DNA of 64,000 bases, taken from Victivallales bacterium (GTDB lineage Bacteria > Verrucomicrobiota > Lentisphaeria > Oligosphaerales > Oligosphaeraceae). This document shows, one piece after another, positions 17,017 through 27,216 of this stretch (position 1 is its first letter; each line of letters begins with the position of its first letter). The DNA is taken from positions 9,913-73,912 of the forward strand of contig JAGCSE010000216.1 in the NCBI GenBank assembly GCA_017964325.1. The letters are read 5' to 3'. The position numbers were made by a program, and so were the translations under genes. A model generated the notes under the pieces. That model did not search any database. It was not told the origin of the DNA and was given only the letters and a program-made list of their open reading frames with translations.

Positions 17017-17508
17017 ATGAACGTCGAAAAATGCGGAAGCTACCACGCGAAAATCGAAGGCTGCGAACTTGTCAAAATGCCGGACGGCAAGTCCGTCTTC
17101 AAAGTCTATTTCGTCAGCATCGTCGGACGTGACAATCCCGCACGCACGGAATGGACGCATTGCGGCATCGACAAATCCGCATTTATCAAGGATTTCCAAG
17201 CATCGGGGCAGGAAGGAGTCGGCTTCCTCACAGCATTCCCGCACATCACGAAGGTCTTCCGCTATGCTCCGAAAGCCGAAATTCTCCAGCATGTCCGCGC
17301 ATTCGACACGAAGAGCGAAAAAACCATCAGCCTTGTTCGCGACGATTTCACCGAATTCGCATGCCTTGCGGAAGCCTTGATCGCTGCAGACGAATACAAG
17401 GCATGGGCCGCTGCAAAATCCGTTGAAGAATATCTGCAATTCACGTCCCCCGTTGAAGATGCGCCTATCATCGACCATTCCAAACTGAAACGCTATGCGG
17501 AGTGCTGA
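17017..17508 (+). CDS. Hypothetical protein upstream of hisA
   Basis: A 163-residue soluble protein with a clear ribosome site (GGAGG, 5 bases before ATG). The N-terminal half looks beta-rich (YHAKIEGCELVKMPDGKSVFKVYFVS) and the C-terminal half helical. I recognise no family. Its stop lies a single base before the ATG of the HisA-like gene, so the two are translationally linked. A role next to histidine biosynthesis is only guilt by association. Confidence 0.7.
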   Translation: MNVEKCGSYHAKIEGCELVKMPDGKSVFKVYFVSIVGRDNPARTEWTHCGIDKSAFIKDFQASGQEGVGFLTAFPHITKVFRYAPKAEILQHVRAFDTKSEKTISLVRDDFTEFACLAEALIAADEYKAWAAAKSVEEYLQFTSPVEDAPIIDHSKLKRYAEC

Positions 17509-17509
17509 C

Positions 17510-18280
17510 ATGAGATTCAGACCTTGCATCGACCTGCACGCAGGCAAAGTCAAACAAATCGTCGGTTCATCCCTTAAAGACGGAGAAAACAATGATTTAA
17601 AGACGAATTTCGTAGCCGAATTTCCTCCCAGCCATTATGCGGACATGTATTTCCATGACGGTCTTGTGGGCGGTCATGTCATCATGCTCGGCGCGGGCAA
17701 CGAAGCAGCGGCGGAAAACGCGTTGTCCGTCCATCCGGGCAACTTGCAGATCGGCGGCGGCATCACGCCCGCCAACGCCGCCAAATGGCTCGCCGTCGGA
17801 GCGGGAAAAGTCATTGTCACATCATACATTTTCGAAGACGGACGGCTTTCCATGAAACGTCTGCGCGAACTCGCCGCCGCCGTCTCACGCGAAAATCTCG
17901 TGCTCGACCTCAGTTGCCGCCAGCAACCCGATGGTTATCATGTAGCCTGCAACCGCTGGCAGACCATCTGTGACACGAAGGTGGATGCCACGTTGTTGGA
18001 GGAACTTGCAGAATTCTGCTGCGAATATCTAGTCCATGCCGTCGATGTCGAAGGCAAACAGAACGGAGTTGATCTAGATTTGGTTGAAAAGCTCGCCGTC
18101 TGGTCGCCGTGTCCCGTCACCTACGCGGGTGGCGCACGGTCGATGGACGATGTTCGAGCGATCAACGAACATGGCCGTGGCAAAGTTGACGTCACGGTCG
18201 GCTCCGCTTTGGACATTTTCGGCGGCAACGGCATCCGCTATGCGGAAATCGTCGCTTTTGATAAGTCCATAAACAAATAA
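17510..18280 (+). CDS. hisA: HisA-like isomerase (ProFAR isomerase), eukaryotic-type
   Basis: A 256-residue TIM barrel. It starts MRFRPCIDLHAGKVKQIVG, with the catalytic Asp8 in CIDL, continues with LQIGGGITPANA, and has a late phosphate-binding segment VTYAGGARSMDDV. The LVLDLSCRQQ segment and the overall pattern resemble the yeast HIS6 type more than the usual bacterial HisA. The enzyme isomerises ProFAR to PRFAR in histidine synthesis. I chose the ATG one base after the preceding stop, because the longer frame overlaps that gene. No other his gene is in the window. Confidence 0.85.
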   Translation: MRFRPCIDLHAGKVKQIVGSSLKDGENNDLKTNFVAEFPPSHYADMYFHDGLVGGHVIMLGAGNEAAAENALSVHPGNLQIGGGITPANAAKWLAVGAGKVIVTSYIFEDGRLSMKRLRELAAAVSRENLVLDLSCRQQPDGYHVACNRWQTICDTKVDATLLEELAEFCCEYLVHAVDVEGKQNGVDLDLVEKLAVWSPCPVTYAGGARSMDDVRAINEHGRGKVDVTVGSALDIFGGNGIRYAEIVAFDKSINK

Positions 18281-18331
18281 TTATCATAGATTTGAAAAAA
18301 AACATATCCCCTTATCAACAAAGGAGTCAAC

Positions 18332-21300
18332 ATGCTGAAAAAAACATTGACATTACTGGCGCTAATCGCCGCCATCGGCCTTTTTGCGGACTATCTTGAC
18401 GACGGTTTCGCGGCTCCGCCCGTCCAGGCTCGCCCGCAGACATGGTGGCATTGGATGAACTGCAACATCACGAAAGAAGGCATAAAGAAGGACATCGATG
18501 CCATGTACAAGGCTGGTATCGGCGGATTTACGATTCTCGACATTGCGGAGGGCATTCCCGAAGGCTCCGTCAAGACCGCCTCTCCCGAATGGTTTGACAT
18601 GGTGCAGTACGCCATCGAATGCGCCGCATCACACGGCATGGAAGTCTGCGTCCACAACTGCCCTGGCTGGTCGTCCAGCGGCGGGCCGTGGATTCAGAAG
18701 GAAGACGCCATGAAGAAAGTCACCTATTCGGAAACCACCGTCGATGGCGGCCAGATGATAACCGTCGTATTGTCCAAGCCCAAGACTGTCATGGACTTCT
18801 ATCATGACATCGCCGTGATCGCCTTCCCGACGCCGGCAGACAACACGCGGATTCCGAATGTCGAAGGGAAGGCGTATTTCAATGAAAACAACAACCACGA
18901 CCGCGGCAAGGAACCGCCAAAAGCCGCCGTCATTCAGCGAAAAGACATCATCGACATTTCCAAATCCATGGATGCCGACGGCAACCTGAAATGGAACGCG
19001 CCCAACGGCAAATGGACCATTGTCCGCTTCGGCTACACACTCACAGGCCGCTACAACCATCCCACCACGCGTTACGGTCGCGGACTCGAATGCGACAAGC
19101 TATCCAAGAAAGGCGTCAAAGCCGCATGGGACGGCATGATGGGTATCATCGTCAAAAACGCCGGAAAACTTTCGGGAACTGCGCTAAAGGGTTCTCTCAT
19201 CGACAGCTATGAAGTCGGCGCACAGAATTGGACAGATGATTTTCCCGCAGAGTTCTTCCGTTACCGCAAATATGACGTCATCCCCCTCCTGCCGATTCTG
19301 ACGGGCCGTTATGTTGAATCACAAGATTTCTCCGAACGCTTCCTTGACGATTTCCGCCGCACAATCTCCGAACTATTCGCAGAATGCTACTCCGAATATT
19401 TCAATGTGCTGTGCAAAAACGCCAATCTCGATTTCTTCGTCGAACCATACGTCGGCCCATTCGATGAAATTCTGCAAGGCCGCCAGGCGGACGTCCCCAT
19501 GGGCGAATTCTGGGGCGGCTCCAACGGCACATGGAAAGCCGAACTCGCCGGCAACATCGCACAGGTATTCGGCCACACCTACGCTAGTACAGAAACGTTC
19601 ACTGCCGATCCGAACAACGGCCGCTGGCAGATGCAGCCTGCCGACCGTAAGATACAGGGCGACAACGCCTACATCGCAGGTGTCAACCGCTTCATTTTCC
19701 ACAGCTATGCCCACCAACCGTGGGATGTCACCACACCAGGCATGACGATGGGCCAGTGGGGCTTCCATTTCAACCGCCACAACACGCTATGGAAGACCTT
19801 CCCTGCATGGCTCGCCTATCTCGGCCGTGCGCAGTATATGCTCCAGCAAGGCCGTGTCGTCAGCGACGCCCTCTACATCGCACCGGAATCCGTCCCCTGC
19901 ACAGATAACTACGATCCACGTCTCCCCGCCGGTTACCACGCAAATTGCATTGACGTTCGCTCCTTCCTTGAAATGGTCAAGGTGAAAGACGGCCGCATCG
20001 CCCTGCCCCACGGCTTGACGTTCCCCCTGCTCGTCGCCTCCCATACGGAAAACGTCTCCCCCACTATTCTCCGCAAACTCCTCCAACTTGCAAATGACGG
20101 AGCCGTCATCCTCCTTGGTCCCAAAACGAAACACGCCTTCGGACTTGCCAACTATCCAAAATCCGACACTGAAACGCAACAGCTCGTCCAGCAGCTTTGG
20201 GGCGATTTGGACGGCAAGACAAAAACATCGCACATCATCGGCAAAGGTCGCATTTTCTACGGTGTTTCGCCAGAAATCGTGCTTAACAGCCTTGCCGTCA
20301 AGCCAGATTTCCAGGCCGTCTTCCAGCCTGAAAAGAAATGGAAAATCTCCTACCTGCACCGTCAAGACGACAGTGGAAATGACTGGTATTTCGTAACAAA
20401 TCCCAATCCATCCCCTGTTGATTTCATAGGCGTATTCCGCATCGCCGACCGCATTCCAGAACTATGGGACGCACAGACAGGCAGCTGCCTTGACGCACCC
20501 GCCTACGAATGTGTCAACAACTCCACGCGTGTCCAGCTCCGCCTCGACCAGGCGGGCTCCATTTTCGTTGTATTCCGCAAGCCTGCCGTGAAAACAGCCT
20601 TGCATTTCTTCAAGCAGCCCGTCAATCATGCCACCGCCATCGCATGGTATCCATCTGCCACAGAAGAACATAAGCAGACATTAATCATCCGCAAGGCAAT
20701 TTATCGCGCAAACGACGGCTTCGCATCGAAAGACGTCACCGCCCATGTCCAAAGTCTTGTCTCGAAGGACGGAATTCTCAACACCGTCGCCTCCAACGAC
20801 GCTCTCGGCGGCGATCCCGCCGTGCTCCATCTCAAGCATCTCGCCGTGGAATACACGCTGAATGGAAAGGATGCCACGGAGACGTTCCCTGAAAATGCTC
20901 CCGTCGTCATTCCATCCAATGCCGTCAACAAGCCTGATTACGATGTCGCCGCCGTGGACGGCAACATCATCCTTACCGCATGGGAGGACGGCACGCTCGC
21001 CATCACAGACGCGAATGGCAAATTCCACTGCCTCAACGCCGCCAACGTCCCCAAACCGATCGCCATCGATGGCCCGTGGGACGTCTCCTTCCCGCCAAAT
21101 CTCGGCGCCCCCGAAAAGGCAGTCTTCCCCGAACTCATCTCCTTCCCCGACAGCAAGGAGCCTGGAATCCGTTTCTTCTCCGGCACAGCCACTTACACGA
21201 AAACCATCAATCTTCCGGCGGAATATGCCAACGCCCCCCTCATGCTCGATCTCGGCAAAGTCCATGACAACGCCCGCGTCTTCATCAACGGCCGCGACTG

Positions 21301-21610
21301 CGGCATCCTCTGGAAATCTCCTTTCCGCATCATTGCCACAGGCATTATGAAAGCAGGCGACAACGACATCCGCATTGAAATCACCAACCGCTGGGTCAAC
21401 CGTCTCATCGGCGATGAAGAACTTCCGTCCGATGTCGAATGGGAAGGCAAGCGCCTCAAAGCCTGGCCAAAGTGGTTCCTTGAAGGCAAACCCAGCCCGA
21501 CTGGCCGCATCGCCTTCACGACATGGCATCATTGGTACAAAGGCGATCCACTGAAACCTGCTGGTCTCGTCGGCCCCGTCCAGCTTTACATCGGGCAACG
21601 ACAACAATAA
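18332..21610 (+). CDS. GH106-like glycoside hydrolase (alpha-L-rhamnosidase type), secreted
   Basis: A 1,092-residue protein with an N-terminal signal peptide of about 20 residues, then RPQTWWHWMNCNITKEGIKKD and, further on, HNCPGWSSSGGPWI. Both segments are characteristic of GH106-type enzymes. A long catalytic region follows. A C-terminal beta-sandwich near 930-1040 (ARVFINGRDCGILWKSPF) resembles the GH2-like carbohydrate-binding domain of this group. Characterised GH106 members release rhamnose from pectic side chains. Whether this distant member does the same is not certain. It is transcribed alone. Confidence 0.82.
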   Translation: MLKKTLTLLALIAAIGLFADYLDDGFAAPPVQARPQTWWHWMNCNITKEGIKKDIDAMYKAGIGGFTILDIAEGIPEGSVKTASPEWFDMVQYAIECAASHGMEVCVHNCPGWSSSGGPWIQKEDAMKKVTYSETTVDGGQMITVVLSKPKTVMDFYHDIAVIAFPTPADNTRIPNVEGKAYFNENNNHDRGKEPPKAAVIQRKDIIDISKSMDADGNLKWNAPNGKWTIVRFGYTLTGRYNHPTTRYGRGLECDKLSKKGVKAAWDGMMGIIVKNAGKLSGTALKGSLIDSYEVGAQNWTDDFPAEFFRYRKYDVIPLLPILTGRYVESQDFSERFLDDFRRTISELFAECYSEYFNVLCKNANLDFFVEPYVGPFDEILQGRQADVPMGEFWGGSNGTWKAELAGNIAQVFGHTYASTETFTADPNNGRWQMQPADRKIQGDNAYIAGVNRFIFHSYAHQPWDVTTPGMTMGQWGFHFNRHNTLWKTFPAWLAYLGRAQYMLQQGRVVSDALYIAPESVPCTDNYDPRLPAGYHANCIDVRSFLEMVKVKDGRIALPHGLTFPLLVASHTENVSPTILRKLLQLANDGAVILLGPKTKHAFGLANYPKSDTETQQLVQQLWGDLDGKTKTSHIIGKGRIFYGVSPEIVLNSLAVKPDFQAVFQPEKKWKISYLHRQDDSGNDWYFVTNPNPSPVDFIGVFRIADRIPELWDAQTGSCLDAPAYECVNNSTRVQLRLDQAGSIFVVFRKPAVKTALHFFKQPVNHATAIAWYPSATEEHKQTLIIRKAIYRANDGFASKDVTAHVQSLVSKDGILNTVASNDALGGDPAVLHLKHLAVEYTLNGKDATETFPENAPVVIPSNAVNKPDYDVAAVDGNIILTAWEDGTLAITDANGKFHCLNAANVPKPIAIDGPWDVSFPPNLGAPEKAVFPELISFPDSKEPGIRFFSGTATYTKTINLPAEYANAPLMLDLGKVHDNARVFINGRDCGILWKSPFRIIATGIMKAGDNDIRIEITNRWVNRLIGDEELPSDVEWEGKRLKAWPKWFLEGKPSPTGRIAFTTWHHWYKGDPLKPAGLVGPVQLYIGQRQQ

Positions 21611-21647
21611 TTAAGTGCTTAATTTTCAATATTATAGAGCATTAAAA

Positions 21648-21681
21648 CATCCTCCCCGCCATGTAAAGACTGGGGAGGATG
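21648..21681 (-). terminator. Hairpin terminator of the MTHFR-like gene
   Basis: A perfect 10-bp inverted repeat (CATCCTCCCC at 21648-21657 with GGGGAGGATG at 21672-21681), followed on the minus strand by TTTTAATG. It lies between the convergent GH106-like and MTHFR-like genes. The T-run is short, so efficiency is uncertain. Confidence 0.6.
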
Positions 21682-21792
21682 CACTCTATGTGACCGTTGG
21701 CACAACACGCAAACGCCGCCTGTCGCAAATAGGAGACACTCCATCCCCCATGCGATGACAATTTGTGCCTTTGTCTTGGAATCGACTATCGC

Positions 21793-23223
21793 TCAATCCA
21801 GCAGATTCATTTCATTGAAGACGGCGGAAAGTTCAACCACCTTTTTGAAAATGCAGGGCGCATGGTTGGCTTCGCAGTACCCGTCTGAACGCGAATTGCC
21901 GCAAGGACAGACGGTTAGGCGTTTCGGGCAGGACGAATTGTCGATGCCATACGTCTTTTCATCGCCGCGTTTGATGAATTTCTTGGCCATTTTCGCTGCG
22001 AAACCGTCAGCGTCAGAACGCAGGAGGGTGGCCTTGAGCTTGTCCGACCACGGCGGCTGGGCGAGTGATGCACTCGCAAGTTGGCTTGAATTGGCATCAT
22101 AGTTCAACGGTTCGGGCTCCAGTAGGTTGGAAAACAAATAATGCGAACGCCCCGAATGGAATGTTGGAGCAGCCGCCAAGGATTTGTTTTCGTGGAAATC
22201 ATGCCATTTGCTTAACCACTCCGAATAGGAGGGGATGGCATTGCTTGCCTGTTCGTATGCTTCCCAGAACTGCTTGAATATGTCAGAATCATGAAGTCCT
22301 GCAATTTCTATTCCATTGTATCCCAAAAACTTGAGACCGACAGTCTGCAGTGCGAGCAAATCGCATTGGTACTTTATGAAAGCCTCTGAGGATACGGTCT
22401 GTTTTTGATCCTTTGATCCTGCAAGATCTTGGAGTTTTGATGCAACGGGCAATGGAATGACAAGTCCTGGTATGTTGATTTTACCGAGGTTTTGCGCTTG
22501 CTCAATGGAAAGGAACATTATTCTGGCCAAAACAGGCCTGACCAGTTCACGCATTTGCATAAACCATTGCAACTCTTGGTATTTCTTCAAGTCCCACCCT
22601 GCCTGAGTCACGATGAAATCCGCGCCATTCGCACATTTGCGGAACATCTTCGCATATTGAAGACATTGGTCTTCGGGCGTGTATTTGAAAGGATTGACGG
22701 CAGCTCCAAGCGATAACTCGGAAGGAAGTTCCTTCAAAGCCGCCAGCGTGTCCAAACTGTCCGTATATCCCTTGACATAGGGTGGATAGCACCCTTTGTC
22801 ATCAGGCTTGTGATCGGGCGCGATGTTCCCAGTAACGGCAAAAAAATTGACGATGCCCATGGATTTCGCAGCGGCCGCATCCGACTTCAGGTCGCGGATG
22901 CCACGCCCTTGCCCCGACAGTGCCATGGTGATGGGGCGCGACGTGATTTCCTTCAGCCGCCCTGTGAAATTGACGACATGGGAAGAAAAGCCGTCTGGCA
23001 ACATGGATGTCGCCATGAATCCCAGCTTGCCTTCGGGAATAGTCTCATCCGCAGTTTTGATCAAGGTGACGGTCTGTGCACCAAGCGTGCCATCCATCTC
23101 CGCACGGCATTCCAACTGGACGAAGAAATCGGAATTGTAAAGCAACTCCTTTAAAGGCGATTGTGCTTCAAAGCATATTTTGAGTTGATTGTCGTCGTGT
23201 ATGGGGTCATCGTGTTTGGGCAT
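21793..23223 (-). CDS. Methylenetetrahydrofolate reductase-like protein with C-terminal Cys-rich domain
   Basis: A 476-residue protein. The first 300 residues follow the MTHFR TIM-barrel pattern: AKSMGIVNFFAVTGNIAPDH, LSLGAAVNPF, and GADFIVTQAGWDLKK, where the last matches the conserved TQ segment. The C-terminus carries CPKRLTVCPCGNSRSDGYCE and further Cys residues. This is the pattern of the MTHFR C-terminal Cys domain found in Wood-Ljungdahl-type or methyl-branch enzymes. It may work with a partner flavin or iron-sulfur protein that is not in this window. It is a single gene with a hairpin terminator. Confidence 0.75.
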   Translation of the reverse strand: MPKHDDPIHDDNQLKICFEAQSPLKELLYNSDFFVQLECRAEMDGTLGAQTVTLIKTADETIPEGKLGFMATSMLPDGFSSHVVNFTGRLKEITSRPITMALSGQGRGIRDLKSDAAAAKSMGIVNFFAVTGNIAPDHKPDDKGCYPPYVKGYTDSLDTLAALKELPSELSLGAAVNPFKYTPEDQCLQYAKMFRKCANGADFIVTQAGWDLKKYQELQWFMQMRELVRPVLARIMFLSIEQAQNLGKINIPGLVIPLPVASKLQDLAGSKDQKQTVSSEAFIKYQCDLLALQTVGLKFLGYNGIEIAGLHDSDIFKQFWEAYEQASNAIPSYSEWLSKWHDFHENKSLAAAPTFHSGRSHYLFSNLLEPEPLNYDANSSQLASASLAQPPWSDKLKATLLRSDADGFAAKMAKKFIKRGDEKTYGIDNSSCPKRLTVCPCGNSRSDGYCEANHAPCIFKKVVELSAVFNEMNLLD

Positions 23224-23411
23224 CGTATATTCCTTCCCTCAATAATAGTAATCGTTTTTTCTTTACTATAATCAATGAACGGTATTTCGGCAAACAAAGA
23301 TGGCGTGTATTAAAGAGGCGCTCCCCCATAACAACACGCCAAGGATTAATGCTTCTCTTTGCAGCAGAGCAAGTTAACTCCAAGAGACCGTTGGATTGCA
23401 ACAATTGCCTC

Positions 23412-24755
23412 TTATCTGCCAAACTGTTGAACCTCCCGCCGCATCCTTTCCCGATCTTCCAATGAAGACGGATGGTCATAGTTCAACATCTCATCCACAC
23501 AAGCCGGATCCGCGTCGATTATTGCATCCAGATAGGGCCGCAGCTTTTGAGGAGGCAATCTCTTCTCATCTTTCTTCCATATTACAATCCAACGCAATGT
23601 CATGGCCTTTTCTTTCCGCCGCGTTAGTGGAAGACGTTTCATAAATTTCTCCCAATCAAGGTTATAGACGGTATCACAAAGCCCAATGTTGTCAGGGTCG
23701 CGCCATAGCTCAAGCTCCTCGCCAGTCTTCGCACCATGTTGCCGAAGCATGGTCAGCAAACGATCCGTCAGCTTCTCCAACTCTTCTTTCGACAAACGGC
23801 AACGATAGTTTGACTTCTGAAACAATTCCGCCTGATCCAACGCCGTCCTCATGGCAAGGCTGCGTTCATCGACAACCAGAAACCACTCTCCGTGTTCTTT
23901 TGACACCGTATTCGGATTGCAGCCGTTTTCAAGCAGGAATTCGATTAAATCCAACTGCTTTTCAAGTCTTTCATAATTGGAATACTTCTTCCAATTGGAA
24001 TCGAACAAGTAGTTGAGATACCAGATGGGATCAACGGTATTGTTATCTATCCATCTGCTATCAAACAAGTTATTGACCGCATTGACGACAGCATAGTCCC
24101 GCTGGACGTTCTCAATGCGCAGTCCTTTTTCAAACAGATATCGAAGCAGTTCCAAACTGGCAGGATACATATATGATTGATACTCAAATGCCGCTTCCAT
24201 GTACCGCAGATCGTTTGCCAGAAGACAGTCTATGAACGGCAGTGTCCCTTGCGGCTGCTTTTTGTACTCATACCAGCAGAGAAGCAGAAGACTCGGCTCG
24301 AACTGCTCCTTGGAAGCCAGTCTCCGCTTGAACCTCTTCATATCCCTAAACCGCACATATTCATGAGTTTTCAGATTATCCATCATACGTGAAGTCCGTA
24401 TGGAAGATTCCATGGCGTTTAAGCCCCAGACAGGGAGAAGCAACGTTTCATACGCGGCTTCAAACGGCAAATCAATCAAGGCTAAAGGATTAAGTGCAAA
24501 CGAACGCCCTGGAAAGGCTTCCTGAGCCATCTTGCGAGTTACGTAATACGGTTTGTTTCCTGTCTCAAACAAGGCGTTCCCTTCTCCAAAAGCACAAGCT
24601 GCAAGACGAAAGCAACCTGTAAACAGCAGGCAGCCGCCACAAACGACCAGCAGCAACAGCGTTCTGACAAAGGCATTCCATTTCAAAAAGCCCCTTGGAA
24701 ACGTTGTCCCATCTGGCAATGTAACTTGTTCGGCAATAGAGAGTTGTCTTTTCAT
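23412..24755 (-). CDS. YceK/YidQ-like lipoprotein fused to ankyrin-like helical repeats
   Basis: A 447-residue protein. It has a cytoplasmic leader of about 25 residues and a hydrophobic segment ending in a lipobox-like LLFTGC near Cys48. Next comes a YceK/YidQ-like stretch ALNPLALIDLPFEAAYETLLLPVWGLNA near residues 88-115. The rest is helical, with ankyrin-like phrases such as LDLIEFLLENGCNPN. Most YceK proteins are under 120 residues, so the long repeat domain is an addition. The probable location is an envelope lipoprotein. The long leader before the lipobox is odd, and the true start could be a later codon. Confidence 0.55.
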   Translation of the reverse strand: MKRQLSIAEQVTLPDGTTFPRGFLKWNAFVRTLLLLVVCGGCLLFTGCFRLAACAFGEGNALFETGNKPYYVTRKMAQEAFPGRSFALNPLALIDLPFEAAYETLLLPVWGLNAMESSIRTSRMMDNLKTHEYVRFRDMKRFKRRLASKEQFEPSLLLLCWYEYKKQPQGTLPFIDCLLANDLRYMEAAFEYQSYMYPASLELLRYLFEKGLRIENVQRDYAVVNAVNNLFDSRWIDNNTVDPIWYLNYLFDSNWKKYSNYERLEKQLDLIEFLLENGCNPNTVSKEHGEWFLVVDERSLAMRTALDQAELFQKSNYRCRLSKEELEKLTDRLLTMLRQHGAKTGEELELWRDPDNIGLCDTVYNLDWEKFMKRLPLTRRKEKAMTLRWIVIWKKDEKRLPPQKLRPYLDAIIDADPACVDEMLNYDHPSSLEDRERMRREVQQFGR

Positions 24756-24778
24756 CTTGTTGACTCAACAACCTTGGT

Positions 24779-26689
24779 TCACTCCATCTTCGCACGCGGA
24801 AAATAGGTGATGCGCAATGCCGTGCAGCCGTACGGCACCAATTCGATGTCCAGCGGATACGTCACATCCAGCTCCGCCTCATAGATTTCCGAAGTCTTTG
24901 TCGGATACGGGGCGTATGCGAACGGAGCCTTGTAGGCGTTGACGCGCATTTTCACAGGCGGCTTCTCCCAGACATAGCCATCAGGCTCCGTTTCCTCCAT
25001 CGTCATCGTCACATTCTTTTCATCCAATGCCACATTCCACGAAATGAACTCCTTGCGATAGCCCATGTTCTCAAACATAGGCGTCGGCTTCTCATTGATG
25101 ACGGGGCTTACTCCATACCATGCCCAGCCTTCTGGCAACGGCGTCCGAGCATGGCCGTTACCCAAATTGTTCCATCTTTCAGGAATCGGCAGCGAAAACG
25201 TCAACGCCCCCCATTGGAGCGTCAACGGATAGTTTTTCGACAAATCGTGGACACGGGATACGCGTGGAACCATCTCCAACGTGACATCAATCGTGTCGCC
25301 GTCCGACCATGTACGCTTCAGCTCCGCCCCCTCGACGCCGTTCACGCTTACGCTCCAATTCTTGCACCAATACGGTTTCTTGCAAAAGATTCCAAACGCC
25401 TGAGGCTTGTCCGCATGAATGACATAACGTATCGTGTTTCTAAATGGATACAGCGTTTGGCTTTCAATGACCACGCCATGATGGCGGATGGAATACGGTC
25501 CGTATGAATTGATGTGGAGGTCGCCTTCGGCATCCGTCATGGCCGCAAAATGGACGAATTCAGGAATCGTTCCGACGGAAGTCACGGCGCAACAGGAAAC
25601 AGGATGGATTGGCGCGAACAGATGATGCACGGGATTGAAATGGGATGAATTGTCGGAAATGTAAATCTGGTTCGGCGTGCTGTTGTATTGAATCGCCTTC
25701 TCGTCCTTTTTGCGTGCGCCTTCGGCGGCGTTGAAAATCATCTCCTCCAGATAATCGCCGTAAATCGTATCTCCAGTCACCATGCCAAGAATGCCGTATG
25801 TCGTTGTCAGAAAGGCAATATCGCAATATTCCGTCTCCGCGTACAAGCTGACGGGGGACAGATATTCGTTGTTGGCGACAGGGGCCCCCGTCGAATGCAT
25901 CGCGCTTTCATGCAGCTTCGCGCTGCCGTTTACGCTGGCCTGGAGCATCCGATCATCACCCGTAGCTTTGTAGATCATTGCGGGGCGGCGCAACTGCCCG
26001 ACGTACGCCGCCGTATGATTGGAATTGTACTGGAGCTTCGGTGCAAGATACGCTCGTGTGGAATTGCTGAACAAGTCGTTGCGGTCCAAAAAGTCCTCAT
26101 ACTCCAAACAGAAATTCAAAAGCCGTTCGTCTCCAGTCTCATAGTAACAGGTCATCATGGGATCGACGATGTACGCCCCCGCATAACGTGTCTTCTTGTC
26201 GCCTGCCCAGTTTTTGCAAAACCATAGCATACAGTGATAAACAGCGTCAAAGACATCTCGACGTCCAGTCGCGTCCCAATAGGCCAGAAGGGCCTTCATG
26301 CCGCAGGCCGTCCCCCATGCGTTATAGTCCTCCGTACGGTCGTCCTCCGGTTTGTACGCCCCCAGATAACCGTCTTCCTCTACGTTCTTCAAGACGACCT
26401 CAACCCATTCATCTGCGCGTTTGATCAATCCTTCATCCCCAAGCGTAAACGCCAGAGTGATAAATCCAAACCAATAATTTCCAGAGATTTCCGCGCCCCA
26501 ACCAGTCTTGACGCCGCCCCATTTATCATCCGTCTTCTTCGTTGTATAGGGATCCCAGACCATTTGAGGCTCCAAATCGCCAAGATGGCCACCCATACCG
26601 TCGCGACTGCGTTCAAGTTGTTCCCGCAGCCAACCTTCCGCCTTGATCGCACCCAACGGCAACGACTTCAATTTTGCATAGTTTTTCAT
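24779..26689 (-). CDS. Glycoside hydrolase family 127 (beta-L-arabinofuranosidase type)
   Basis: A 636-residue protein with the GH127 (alpha/alpha)6 pattern: ISGNYWFGFITLAFTLGDEG and VEEDGYLGAYKPED near the start. The zinc site of the family is recognisable as Glu287-x-Cys289 (ETEYCD) and Cys366-Cys367 (HPVSCC). Cys366 corresponds to the nucleophilic Cys of the Bifidobacterium enzyme. No signal peptide is present, so it is cytoplasmic. It removes beta-linked L-arabinofuranose from plant or glycoprotein oligosaccharides. Some related family members act on other sugars. Confidence 0.88.
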   Translation of the reverse strand: MKNYAKLKSLPLGAIKAEGWLREQLERSRDGMGGHLGDLEPQMVWDPYTTKKTDDKWGGVKTGWGAEISGNYWFGFITLAFTLGDEGLIKRADEWVEVVLKNVEEDGYLGAYKPEDDRTEDYNAWGTACGMKALLAYWDATGRRDVFDAVYHCMLWFCKNWAGDKKTRYAGAYIVDPMMTCYYETGDERLLNFCLEYEDFLDRNDLFSNSTRAYLAPKLQYNSNHTAAYVGQLRRPAMIYKATGDDRMLQASVNGSAKLHESAMHSTGAPVANNEYLSPVSLYAETEYCDIAFLTTTYGILGMVTGDTIYGDYLEEMIFNAAEGARKKDEKAIQYNSTPNQIYISDNSSHFNPVHHLFAPIHPVSCCAVTSVGTIPEFVHFAAMTDAEGDLHINSYGPYSIRHHGVVIESQTLYPFRNTIRYVIHADKPQAFGIFCKKPYWCKNWSVSVNGVEGAELKRTWSDGDTIDVTLEMVPRVSRVHDLSKNYPLTLQWGALTFSLPIPERWNNLGNGHARTPLPEGWAWYGVSPVINEKPTPMFENMGYRKEFISWNVALDEKNVTMTMEETEPDGYVWEKPPVKMRVNAYKAPFAYAPYPTKTSEIYEAELDVTYPLDIELVPYGCTALRITYFPRAKME

Positions 26690-26901
26690 ATCGTCATTAC
26701 TCTTTTTACAATTGCCTTATGTTTCATGCCATACAATTTAAAGTAAAAATATAACGCGTTTCTGATCTTTTCAAGGTGTTTTTAGATAAAAAACAAGTAT
26801 TGACTTCTCATGTTTTTTCTTGCACACATTCTCCTGCCTGCTGTTGCAAAATTGTTCCATGCAACATAAAATCATGCACTAAATATAATTTCATCAATAT
26901 A

Positions 26902-27198
26902 TTAACCCCAAATATCATGTATTTTATTCATTGCATCATTGTATGTCAATTGATACATATCCATCAATTGTTTGGCAATGTCCTCCATGCAAATGCCGAG
27001 ATTTTTGCATCCCCAGATGAAAAAACGTATGGATTTCCTGCGTTCTTTTTCTTCCCCACGTTCCTCCCCTATCTTGATTCCACGTTCCTCTCCTATCTTG
27101 ATTCCACGTTTTTCCCCACGTTCCTCCCCTATCTTGATTCCACGTTCCTCAGACTGTTGTTGCCAAATCAATTCTGCATAATGCATATTTTTCTCCAA
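26902..27198 (-). pseudogene. Duplicated C-terminal tail of an Rpn-type nuclease gene
   Basis: A 98-residue frame nearly identical to the last 95 residues of the adjacent Rpn-type gene: MHYAEL...QQSEERGIKIGEERG and KNLGICMEDIAKQLMDMYQL. It lacks the PD-(D/E)XK catalytic domain. It carries two or three of the 8-residue RGIKIGEE repeats. Either it is a remnant of a tandem duplication whose first part was deleted, or it is a small expressed protein that can pair with the full-length one. It starts 19 bases after the stop of the larger gene on the same strand. Confidence 0.7.
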
Positions 27199-27216
27199 TA
27201 TGTTGTTTTCAATATA

